Shown piece after piece: positions 8,431-15,948 of a stretch of DNA of 22,864 nt. Source of the stretch: CAZTZY01 sp964617765 (GTDB lineage Bacteria > Pseudomonadota > Gammaproteobacteria > Pseudomonadales > DT-91); contig CAZTZY010000050.1 of NCBI GenBank assembly GCA_964617765.1, positions 1-22,864 of the forward strand, given 5' to 3'. The notes beneath the pieces are model-generated. The model made no database searches and was not told where the DNA came from. It saw only the letters and a program-made list of their open reading frames with translations. Within the stretch, counting starts at the first letter, position 1, and each line of letters opens with the position of its first letter. The position numbers were made by a program, and so were the translations under genes.

Positions 8431-9618
8431 ATGATTCGAGTCTTTCTGTTGTTGTTGGCCACCATGGCCGGCACCTGGTATCTCGCAGATTCCATGAAGC
8501 AGAAAGGCCCGGGTTATGTGTATATTTATTATAATCAGTATTCCGTAGAAACCAGTTTCTGGTTTTTTCTTTTTTTACTTATTGGTGTGGTGGTGGGCCT
8601 ATTTGTCATCACCAAAAGTATTTCCCTGTTGTTATATTATCTGGTGAAAATTGGTTACCTGCCCAAATTTTTCTGGATGAGTCGCGCAAAAAAATTACGC
8701 TATCAAGGTAATCTGGCATTTCTTAACCAGCAGTGGCGGTTATCGGGCAAGAAAATGGGCAAGGCGGCAAAAAATAGTGAAACCCCCTTTCTTGATTATT
8801 TAATGGCGGCACGGGCGAATCTTGCAGCAAAAGATATTGAGTCAGCACAAAAAAATGCAGATTTCGCCAGGCATGCCAGTGATTTTGATGCCAGTAGCCA
8901 GGCATTGCTGGAGCTCGATATTCTTATTGCCAAGGGTGATACAACAAGCCAGGCAAAAGCAGTCAGGAATTTGTTAGACAGCAATACCGATAAACCTGCG
9001 GTGCTTTTGCGCGCGATCCGGATTTATCGCGAACAAAAACAATGGCATTCATTGCAGGCATTATTGCCCCTTATAAAAAAACATCGGGTATTATCCCAGC
9101 CTGAATATTGTGATGTATTGGCAGATATCGCCATTGGTATTATGCCAGCACTAACCAGTATGACGCAGCGGCAGGATTTAAAGGCAGTATGGAAAAGTGT
9201 GGCAAAGGTACATGACAGGGATGAAGTCATGCAGGCTTATTGTGTGGCGCTGGCAAGAATGAATGAAACCAGGGAAGCGCAAAAGTTGCTGGAAATGCAC
9301 CTCAAACGCCAATGGAGTGATGTATTGATTGGCGCTTATGCGGCAATACTTTCTGCAGATAACTTAAAATCGTTAGATTTTGCAGAAAGTTTTCTGCCAT
9401 CTCACGGCAATAATGCGGACTTGCTGGTGGCATTAGGGTTGTTGTCGAAAAACAATGGCTACCTTGCCAAGGCAAGAGATTATCTCTACAGAAGCATGCA
9501 GATAAAGCCATCTGTAAAGGCTTGCGAAGTGTTGGCCGATATTGCCGAGATACAGCACGATTTTACGCAGGCTCAGGGATACCTTCGGCAAGCGCTGGCA
9601 TTGGCTGCAAAAGCCTGA
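8431..9618 (+). CDS. hemY: HemY, TPR-containing inner-membrane protein
   Basis: This 395-residue protein has two transmembrane helices near residues 2-19 and 43-69 (HemY N-terminal domain), followed by an all-helical region with TPR-like repeats, for example the last one near residues 340-390 (LGLLSKNNGYLAKARDYLYR). AGAGGT lies at a good distance upstream of the ATG. In proteobacteria HemY follows HemX and is thought to act in late tetrapyrrole synthesis or its organisation at the membrane. It is not the protoporphyrinogen oxidase HemY of Bacillus. Nothing looks truncated. Confidence 0.93.
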   Translation: MIRVFLLLLATMAGTWYLADSMKQKGPGYVYIYYNQYSVETSFWFFLFLLIGVVVGLFVITKSISLLLYYLVKIGYLPKFFWMSRAKKLRYQGNLAFLNQQWRLSGKKMGKAAKNSETPFLDYLMAARANLAAKDIESAQKNADFARHASDFDASSQALLELDILIAKGDTTSQAKAVRNLLDSNTDKPAVLLRAIRIYREQKQWHSLQALLPLIKKHRVLSQPEYCDVLADIAIGIMPALTSMTQRQDLKAVWKSVAKVHDRDEVMQAYCVALARMNETREAQKLLEMHLKRQWSDVLIGAYAAILSADNLKSLDFAESFLPSHGNNADLLVALGLLSKNNGYLAKARDYLYRSMQIKPSVKACEVLADIAEIQHDFTQAQGYLRQALALAAKA

Positions 9619-9667
9619 TGTTGTAAAAATAATAATAGAGAAGCATCAGCTTGAAACGGTATAAACC

Positions 9668-10561
9668 ATGATTGCAAAAGTACTTCTGCGCGCTGCACGA
9701 CCTTCATTTTTGATCTTGACCCCGGCCTGTGTTTTTTTGGGGGCAAGTACCGCGCTTGCATCCATGGAGGCATTAAATATCACATCGTTAGTCGTGCTTA
9801 TGCTGGGTGCATTGGCGGCGCATATCAGTATCAATGCCTTGAATGAATACTACGATTTTAAAAGTGGCCTCGATTTAAAAACCGTAAAAACACCTTTTAA
9901 TGGCGGTAGTGGAGCATTGCCGGAACATCCTGAAATGGCCTTGCCGGTATTGGGCCTGGGTTTGGTGATGCTGGTCATCATGGTGACCATCGGTGTGTAT
10001 TTTATCTATGAAAGCGGGATTGGCATTTTATTGATTGGCTTGATGGGTCTGGCCTTGATTATCACCTATACACAATGGATTAACCGCTTGCCGGTGATGT
10101 GTTTGATAGCGCCCGGGTTGGGATTTGGCCTATTTATGGTGGTGGGTAGTCATATCGCCTTAGTGGGTTCATCTTCCTTATTGGCTTTTGCTGTATCACT
10201 TGTGCCGTTTTTCCTGGTCAATAATTTGCTACTGCTTAACCAGTTTCCTGATATAGACGCCGACAGGGAGGCCGGCAGATATCATTATCCTATCGCCTAT
10301 GGCATAGAAAAAAGTATACGGGTTTATGTGGGGTTTGCGGCAACAGCTTACAGTCTCATTGTCATTTATGTTGTGGCAGGGTTGTTGCCCATTTTAAGTT
10401 TAATGGCATTAATGCCATTGGCATTATCAGTATTTGCTGCGTATGGCGTGCGGAGATATGGACAGCATGTTGGCGAGCATCCACCCTTTATGGCTGCCAA
10501 TGTTGCGGCTGCGATACTAACACCGATACTTTTGGGCGTATCGATTTTTATCAGTGGCTAG
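9668..10561 (+). CDS. UbiA-family prenyltransferase, MenA-like
   Basis: This 297-residue integral membrane protein has about eight or nine hydrophobic segments. Two Asp-rich prenyl-diphosphate/Mg2+ motifs are present: NALNEYYDFKSGLD (Asn56 to Asp69) and NQFPDIDADREAG (Asp195, Asp197, Asp199). The second motif, together with FNGGSGALPE after the first, resembles MenA (1,4-dihydroxy-2-naphthoate prenyltransferase) more than UbiA. No other menaquinone gene lies in the window, so the acceptor cannot be decided. It follows hemY after 49 bp on the same strand. A haem-modifying role (like CtaB) is less likely, since the CtaB signature is not seen. Confidence 0.85.
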   Translation: MIAKVLLRAARPSFLILTPACVFLGASTALASMEALNITSLVVLMLGALAAHISINALNEYYDFKSGLDLKTVKTPFNGGSGALPEHPEMALPVLGLGLVMLVIMVTIGVYFIYESGIGILLIGLMGLALIITYTQWINRLPVMCLIAPGLGFGLFMVVGSHIALVGSSSLLAFAVSLVPFFLVNNLLLLNQFPDIDADREAGRYHYPIAYGIEKSIRVYVGFAATAYSLIVIYVVAGLLPILSLMALMPLALSVFAAYGVRRYGQHVGEHPPFMAANVAAAILTPILLGVSIFISG

Positions 10562-10632
10562 GAATTCTCCTTTAGAGTGTTGATGGGCGTTCCAGGTCTG
10601 ATGCCTATGGATAATCGGCGATGGAATGTTTT

Positions 10633-11409
10633 TCACTTGAATAACAATAACTCTTCCGGTGTGTCGGTAAAATCACGGGTAGTGTTTTCGGTTCGAACAG
10701 CAATGCTGGAATTGGGTGCGCTGTACGAATAACAGGCCCCCGCCATCATGGTATGCACACTGGCCGATTCGCCCACAAGTTTGTCCATATCAAATCGCCG
10801 GGCGCGCGAAACAAAATAGCCTTTTTGTAAAATAAAGGCCGCTTCTTTTTCATCGTCATCGGTAAATGCGGAATTGGCCCACGCTGAAAATCCCTTGAAG
10901 AGGGTGTTGCCATTCAAGGCTGAAGGCTGTTGAATGATCCAGTCTTGTAATAACCAGCTATGAACCAGATTGCCATTACAAGATACTTTTGCCTGAGTGG
11001 GTTTGCCTGCCTCATCAGGAACTTCAAGGTTATATTCCCTAACAGCTTCACAACGGGTGATGTGTTGAATCGCCAGCAGGCTCACATCAAGCCAGTGTGT
11101 GCAGTTGGCACGGGCTTCTACTTTGGCACTGAGATCCTGCGAGGATAAACCCACCGGCAGACCGATCAGTTTCATCAGAGGATCCTTGGCGCCACCACAA
11201 GTGCTAAATGGAATGCGATGATGTTGTGCCTCAATGCCGGTCACTGTGACAAAATCGTGGTAAACACGCACGGTAAAGCCATGGTTACAATCTTCCAGTT
11301 CGCCCAATACATAGCCTTGATGTGAGGTCAGGCGAATACGGCGGCGATAAATGCCCGTACCAAAAGCCGGATTAATGGGGTAATTAAAAGGGTTGCGCGG
11401 ATCAGCCAT
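10633..11409 (-). CDS. DUF2889 protein
   Basis: This 258-residue protein is recognised as DUF2889 (PF11136) by RRIRLTSHQGYVLGELEDCNHG followed by FTVRVYHDFVTVTGIEAQHHRIPFSTC and GAKDPLMKLIGLPVG. A second conserved part carries CTHWLDVSLLAIQHITR. No signal peptide or membrane segment is seen. The molecular function of the family is not known to me. It is divergent from srkA across 57 bp and convergent with the prenyltransferase. The C-terminal third is typical neither of an enzyme nor of a DNA-binding protein I recognise. Confidence 0.8.
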   Translation of the reverse strand: MADPRNPFNYPINPAFGTGIYRRRIRLTSHQGYVLGELEDCNHGFTVRVYHDFVTVTGIEAQHHRIPFSTCGGAKDPLMKLIGLPVGLSSQDLSAKVEARANCTHWLDVSLLAIQHITRCEAVREYNLEVPDEAGKPTQAKVSCNGNLVHSWLLQDWIIQQPSALNGNTLFKGFSAWANSAFTDDDEKEAAFILQKGYFVSRARRFDMDKLVGESASVHTMMAGACYSYSAPNSSIAVRTENTTRDFTDTPEELLLFK

Positions 11410-11466
11410 TCTTTTCCAACCGTGATTGTCATTTCATGTATTATATCGACAAATCCATGATTAAAA

Positions 11467-12477
11467 ATGACGGTTTATCCATTCATGACAATTACGCCCG
11501 CCACGCATGCCTTTTCGGTGTTAACCCCTGATTTTGTTATTCAGGCGGTGGAGTCGCGTGGCTATTTGAGTAATGGTCGTATTTTGGCCCTTAACAGCTA
11601 TGAAAATCGTGTGTACCAGGTGGGCATTGAAGATGCCGAGCCATTGATTGTTAAATTCTATCGCCCTAATCGCTGGACACTCGATCAGATTCTGGAAGAG
11701 CATGCTTTTACTTATGAGTTGTATGAATATGAATTACCGGTAGTAACGCCGATCAAGGATGACAATGGCCAAAGTTTATCTGACTGGCATGGCATGCCAT
11801 TTGCGATATTCCTGCGCCAGGGCGGCAGGGCGCCAGAGTTAGACAACCTTGATAATCTTTATACGCTGGGGCAAAGCCTGGGTCGCATGCATGCGGTTGG
11901 CAAGGCCACACCCTTTAAATTTCGACCGGCTTTGACGGTGCAAACCTACGGTATAGAGAGCGCACAATACCTGCTCGAAAACAGCGTGCCCGATAGCCTG
12001 AAAATTTCCTACGAAACACTTACCCGCGACCTGCTGGTAAAAATTGAACAAACCTTCAAGCAGGTTGACCGCCTCGAATATATCCGCTGTCACGGCGATT
12101 GCCACATGGGCAATATCCTGTGGCGTGATGATGCCCCGCATTATGTCGATTTTGACGATGCACGTATGGCACCCGCGATACAGGATTTATGGATGTTGTT
12201 ATCCGGCGACCGGCAAAACCAGACAGTACAGCTCAGTGAAGTGATTGAAGGTTATGAGATGTTTAACGATTTTAATCTGGCTGAGATTGCCTTGATCGAA
12301 CCATTAAGAACACTGCGCATGATGCACTATTGTGCATGGCTGGCACGGCGCTGGGATGACCCGGCCTTTCCTCTGCATTTCCCATGGTTTAACACGGAAC
12401 GTTACTGGGGCGAACATATACTGCAATTGCGTGAACAGCTCTATGCCCTGAATGAGCCGCGCATAGAAATCCGCTAG
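11467..12477 (+). CDS. srkA: Stress response serine/threonine kinase (SrkA/YihE/RdoA family)
   Basis: This APH/ChoK-fold kinase of 336 residues is cytosolic. In E. coli SrkA phosphorylates Ser/Thr and counteracts stress-induced death. The diagnostic N-terminal block GRILALNSYENRVYQVGIED is present, then a candidate ATP-binding lysine in IVKFYRP. The catalytic loop is CHGDCHMGNILW (His209, Asp211, Asn216) and the metal-binding segment is VDFDDARMAP (Asp228). Neither the ATG at 11467 nor the in-frame ATG at 11485 has a good ribosome-binding site. Homologues usually have a short leader, so 11485 (330 residues) is equally possible. It is convergent with the next gene, with 3 bp between the stops. 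Confidence 0.93.
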   Translation: MTVYPFMTITPATHAFSVLTPDFVIQAVESRGYLSNGRILALNSYENRVYQVGIEDAEPLIVKFYRPNRWTLDQILEEHAFTYELYEYELPVVTPIKDDNGQSLSDWHGMPFAIFLRQGGRAPELDNLDNLYTLGQSLGRMHAVGKATPFKFRPALTVQTYGIESAQYLLENSVPDSLKISYETLTRDLLVKIEQTFKQVDRLEYIRCHGDCHMGNILWRDDAPHYVDFDDARMAPAIQDLWMLLSGDRQNQTVQLSEVIEGYEMFNDFNLAEIALIEPLRTLRMMHYCAWLARRWDDPAFPLHFPWFNTERYWGEHILQLREQLYALNEPRIEIR

Positions 12478-12480
12478 GGG

Positions 12481-13695
12481 TCAGTATTCCTCAGTCAAGG
12501 CGTTAAATCCGGTTAGTGGTAATATGGATAAATCGCCTTCATAGCTGAAATTTTCAACATGATCGAGTGTGCCATCACCGCCCTTGTCGCCGGCGATTCT
12601 AACCATTTGTCCATGCTCGTCATAAACATAGATGCCGGTATAGTGAATAGTGCCATCTGCACCGGAATAATTGGTTACCGCCAGCAAACGATTATTTTTG
12701 TCGTAGGTTAGTTCATCATGATAGGTGGGAACACCGTCGCCATCCCAGTCTGCAATAAAGCGAATCAGTTTGCCCGTAACGTCATAGACCCAGTATTCAA
12801 TTTTTTCCGGCATGCCATCGGCATTGGTATCGTTGGCTTCACTGGTTTTTGCACCCAGGCGGTTATAGGTCCATACATCACGGCTTTCAGGAATGCCATC
12901 AGCATTGGTATCTACCTCCAGACTCAAGCGATGACCATTAACATCATATGTCGATGTATTGATATTGTCAGGCTTGCCATCACCATCGATGTCATTGCCG
13001 GTTGTAAGGCGCTTATTACTGGCGTTGTAAGTGAAGGCGATCATGCGATCAATATGACCATCAGGGTTGATGTCAATTTGTGTTGTCAATAAATTGCCGT
13101 GATCGTCATACAGGTAAGTTTCTGCCCATGCCGGGAAAATGGGTTTGGCAGCCAGATTTTTGGTCAAGGTCTTGCCGTCCGGATCATAAGTAGTGATATC
13201 GTCAGGTACTGAATCTCCATCATTGTCGGAGAGGACTGCGGACGTTTTACCATTTTCATGGTAAGAGAAAGTGAGAATGGAATCAGGCTTGCCATCATTG
13301 TCGGCATCAGTATCAACACTTGAAAGAACAAGGTTTTTGTCATAATGGTAGGTGTCGAATTGATCGGTGAAACCATCATCATCATTATCCTCCGATTCAG
13401 TCAGCTTCATACCCTCAGAAGAAAAAGTCCGGCGAGTGACTATATCGAACGCATCATCGTCATCATCATCGAGTTTATGAAGGAGGACATTACCTTTGGC
13501 ATCGAAAGCCAGTATTTGCTTGCGGTCAGGATGCATGTCGCCATCAAGATCAACGGTTTTGGTAATAGTGAGGGCTGGGCGTTGCCGGTCATTGTCCGGA
13601 TCAGAGGTGTTTAGTGCTACTGGGTTTAAAGCCTCAACCCCCAAAGGTAACAGGCTGCAGGCCAGAATGATGATTCTTGTCGGAGTTTTACACAT
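12481..13695 (-). CDS. Secreted protein of thirteen 27-residue EF-hand-loop/YD-like repeats
   Basis: The start is set at 13695 because CAGGGA precedes it at good spacing and a signal peptide begins there (MCKTPTRIIILACSLLPLGVEA). A longer in-frame start at 13803 would bury that signal. The 404-residue protein is almost wholly repeats. Each unit opens with a calcium-loop-like DxDxDGxPD and continues with a beta strand ending in Y-D/N-x-x-G, as in DIDGDGKPD then STYDVNG, or DTNADGIPE then WTYNRLG. Together this resembles a mix of EF-hand/thrombospondin-3-like loops and RHS YD repeats. An extracellular calcium-stabilised rod is the likely form. No enzyme domain, sortase motif or anchor is visible. 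The final 17 residues (LSILPLTGF) are outside the repeats. I do not recognise a named family. Confidence 0.8.
   Translation of the reverse strand: MCKTPTRIIILACSLLPLGVEALNPVALNTSDPDNDRQRPALTITKTVDLDGDMHPDRKQILAFDAKGNVLLHKLDDDDDDAFDIVTRRTFSSEGMKLTESEDNDDDGFTDQFDTYHYDKNLVLSSVDTDADNDGKPDSILTFSYHENGKTSAVLSDNDGDSVPDDITTYDPDGKTLTKNLAAKPIFPAWAETYLYDDHGNLLTTQIDINPDGHIDRMIAFTYNASNKRLTTGNDIDGDGKPDNINTSTYDVNGHRLSLEVDTNADGIPESRDVWTYNRLGAKTSEANDTNADGMPEKIEYWVYDVTGKLIRFIADWDGDGVPTYHDELTYDKNNRLLAVTNYSGADGTIHYTGIYVYDEHGQMVRIAGDKGGDGTLDHVENFSYEGDLSILPLTGFNALTEEY
12535..13551 (-). repeat. Thirteen tandem 81-bp (27-codon) coding repeats
   Basis: Units begin at residue 49 of the 404-residue protein. Twelve are full or near-full and the last stops after 18 residues. 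Ten units are exactly 27 residues, and the fifth and sixth together are three residues short. The sixth has lost its calcium loop (AAKPIFPAWAETYLYDDHG). Unit twelve is also degraded (YSGADGTIHY). Coordinates are for the repeat block only. Confidence 0.8.
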
Positions 13696-13803
13696 ATAAA
13701 TATCCCTGCCTATCCCTGATGAAACACGATTTATCTGGCCTGCAACAAGACAGCCATCAAATGAAGCATTTTCAGTATAGTAGATAGAATAAAGAGCAAC
13801 CAA

Positions 13804-14121
13804 TAACCCGTTGGAATTTTAAGGAGTTGCTGAATTACTCCTTTTGTCATTCTTAACCTTTCATGAGCTCAGGGTAAACTCCGTGAAGAATCTATTGAAT
13901 TTCAAACAATTAGATTTATGACTTCGTTCGAAATGACAGTATTCAGAGGTACCTTAAAATAACGAAGTGATTATGCAGCTATTGGTAAAAAGTTTGGTCA
14001 CTATCCAGGAGGAAATAAATCAAAATCGAGATCGAAAAAAATCCATGAATATCCCTATTCAAAGATTATTCTGGATAAATTTATCGGGGTTGCCGAGGCA
14101 GATGTGCCCCGGGCTGTCATG
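13804..14121. other. Intergenic stretch holding a MITE-like relic and a weak hairpin
   Basis: This 318-bp gap between two minus-strand genes has no convincing gene. It holds a 7-bp hairpin, AAGGAGT / ACTCCTT, at 13821-13843 with a short T run on the plus strand. Immediately after comes an inverted-repeat element (13845-13938). An open frame without a start codon runs from 13963 to 14139 on the plus strand. Confidence 0.6.
13845..13938. mobile_element. Degenerate MITE-like inverted-repeat element, about 94 bp
   Basis: The element begins TGTCATT and ends AATGACA, perfect 7-bp terminal inverted repeats. An inner imperfect pair, GAAGAATCTATTG and CAATTAGATTTATGACTTC, can fold back on a short centre. 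The TGTCATTC...GAAGAATCT pattern resembles small non-coding repeats known in many bacterial genomes. No transposase is present and no target duplication is obvious. Confidence 0.45.
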
Positions 14122-15729
14122 TTATGCCAGGCCCTGTGAAGTCATAATAGCCGCATTGATTGAATAAGCTCCACCGGCACCCAAAAGCTGGAATGACTGG
14201 TTGGCCGAGCTGGAAACAAAAATGCGCGTGCTGTCACTAACAGTGCCCGAGGCAATACGGGTAAATATACCGGTATGATTTAATATGCCCTCGGCACTGA
14301 ATGAGATCGAGGATTGCCACACATAACCAAATGTTTCATGGGGAGGTGCGATAGTGGTACGTGGATCACCGCCTTTAGGGCCTATGATAGCTGAGCCACT
14401 ACCTACCAGGTTGATAGTGTCATCATTGCCCAAATCATTTACACCACTCCATAATTCTGTTTGGGATAGGGTGACGTTTGCTGCGGTAGAGTCGACGATA
14501 ATATAAATAGTATAAGCAGTATCAGGATTGAATATGCGTGCCGAGTGACCGGATGAATGACCGCCAATCAGGTCAAATACCACAATACTTTCGTCATTCG
14601 GAAAACTATCAAAGGCATCATTGGTAGCCACGTTGCCTGCTGTGTCGCCACTGAACCCATTACTGATTTCTATCTGGTCGTCAACGTTCAAGGGGTCGAA
14701 TCCGGAAGTGCCTTCAATGGTGGAGGCCTTGGTGGAGTTTAATACAATCGCTAACGAGGTATCACTGGTGACTTTTACGCTGGAGATGTCTGTTTCGGTA
14801 AACGTGGCATTGCCCGTGTTATCGCTGCCAAAATCCCATTGCAGTTTACTCCAGTCAAGATTACCAACAATGTTTGTAGTGGCAGTTTCGCCGTCAGTGA
14901 GCAAGTCATTCAGGTTAAGCCCCGAGATGCTCAGGGTATTATTGGCAGTGTTATAGCCGGCACTGGTATAAATAATATCGGGTGCCAGGGTATCAATCAC
15001 AACCTGGGTAGCATTGCTTGCGGTGCTGCTCGTTTTACCCGAAGAATTGATTTGCTGTATCTGTATATCACCTGCCGCATAGGTAGTGTTAACATCGAGT
15101 TCAAAACTGGAACCAACTCCGGTTTCCCATGTGGTTCCTCCATCAGTGCTGTATTCCCATGTGGCGCCTTCTGCAATATCAGTCACATAAATAGTGCCAT
15201 CGTTAGTAATGAAATCAATGTCTGATGTGCCACTGTCGCTAGCTAGGGCGGTGGTAGGTGCAGCAAAAATTAATACACTGGGTTTTTCATCGTTATTTTG
15301 GCGGTGTTCTTCGGCAGCCACTCCGCCTGCGACGAGGCCAAACATCGCTAAACTGAAAATGCCCTGAGACACCGTTATGTTTTCAAAACCATCACCACTG
15401 GCAGCGCCTGCCAGTTCAGCAGGGGTATCACTGCCAGCGCTGATCAATACATTTTCATTGGCGTTAAGAGCGCCTTCACTGAAAAATTGGGCAAGCACAT
15501 CTTCGTTATAAAAATCGTGGATTTGCAAAACGGTTTCGTTATCCACCAGCACTTTCAGGTTATTACCTTCACGGTGCAGCGCCAATCCTTCCGGTGTTTT
15601 GCCTGTTGCTGTGTCAATCAAGGTATAGCGGGCATGGTGCTGGGCAGTTAACGGAGGCAGTTGTGACAAAGGGAAGCTGCGTTGGGTGCCGTTGGCCAGA
15701 GTTTCCAGAACAATCAGGTTTGGTTGCAT
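14122..15729 (-). CDS. Ig-like surface/secreted protein, intact copy of a tandem pair
   Basis: This 535-residue protein starts with AAGGA six bases before the ATG. Residues 1-110 form an N-terminal domain (TLIDTATGKTPEGLALHREG, then a QIHDFYNEDVLAQF strand) that resembles the prefix domain of BapA/LapA-type adhesins. A glycine-rich hydrophobic segment, GIFSLAMFGLVAGGVAAE, follows at about 123-140, where such adhesins carry a retention segment. Near residue 190 is ATWEYSTDGGTTWETG, a common Ig-like repeat in bacterial surface proteins. Residues about 243-375 are a second Ig-like domain with NLDWSKLQWDFGSDNTGN. The last 150 residues are a domain I do not recognise, ending TSQGLA. There is no Sec signal, so type I secretion is the most likely route, but no T1SS gene is in the window. 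Confidence 0.8.
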   Translation of the reverse strand: MQPNLIVLETLANGTQRSFPLSQLPPLTAQHHARYTLIDTATGKTPEGLALHREGNNLKVLVDNETVLQIHDFYNEDVLAQFFSEGALNANENVLISAGSDTPAELAGAASGDGFENITVSQGIFSLAMFGLVAGGVAAEEHRQNNDEKPSVLIFAAPTTALASDSGTSDIDFITNDGTIYVTDIAEGATWEYSTDGGTTWETGVGSSFELDVNTTYAAGDIQIQQINSSGKTSSTASNATQVVIDTLAPDIIYTSAGYNTANNTLSISGLNLNDLLTDGETATTNIVGNLDWSKLQWDFGSDNTGNATFTETDISSVKVTSDTSLAIVLNSTKASTIEGTSGFDPLNVDDQIEISNGFSGDTAGNVATNDAFDSFPNDESIVVFDLIGGHSSGHSARIFNPDTAYTIYIIVDSTAANVTLSQTELWSGVNDLGNDDTINLVGSGSAIIGPKGGDPRTTIAPPHETFGYVWQSSISFSAEGILNHTGIFTRIASGTVSDSTRIFVSSSANQSFQLLGAGGAYSINAAIMTSQGLA

Positions 15730-15796
15730 ATAAAATCCTTGTTGATTGCTGCATTACTTAAGGCAGGTCAATTGATAGTAGGGTGTGTTAAACGTT

Positions 15797-15811
15797 AAGG
15801 TTAGCGCAGAT
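15797..15811 (-). promoter_or_regulatory. Shared upstream element of the Ig-like pair, copy 1
   Basis: The plus strand reads AAGGTTAGCGCAGAT, 68-82 bp before the start of the intact gene. The same 15-mer with one change lies at nearly the same distance before its paralogue. In the sense of the gene it reads ATCTGCGCTAACCTT. It may be a promoter or regulator site kept since the duplication. The rest of the 205-bp gap shows no gene. Confidence 0.4.
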
Positions 15812-15922
15812 TTTATTTTATGCCCAGAAAATGCAGGGGAATTTTCTAGTAATGAAACCAGTCAACGCAATAAACCCTAAGCCCAATTCACGGGTGGGAT
15901 GTGCAGAGTGTTGCGCTGTTTA

Positions 15923-15948
15923 AAGGGCCAGGTTTCAAGCCAGCCCTT
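15923..15948 (-). terminator. Weak hairpin spanning the stop codon of the second Ig-like gene
   Basis: AAGGGCcaGG pairs imperfectly with CCaGCCCTT, and the loop contains the TGA stop at 15935-15937. In the minus-strand sense it is followed by TAAAC, without a proper U run, so it is at best a weak terminator. Confidence 0.25.

Noticed and set aside
12535..13551. The regular 81-bp repeats as a CRISPR array or satellite
   Set aside because: The period is 27 codons in a continuous frame with conserved protein motifs and diverged DNA, so it is a coding repeat.
13967..14167. 66-codon plus-strand frame with ATG in the intergenic gap
   Set aside because: It has no ribosome-binding site or recognisable motif and overlaps the end of the adjacent gene. 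A different frame here looks more protein-like.
14839..15225. 128-codon plus-strand frame antisense to the first Ig-like gene
   Set aside because: It is a shadow of a repetitive, Thr/Ser-rich coding region on the other strand.
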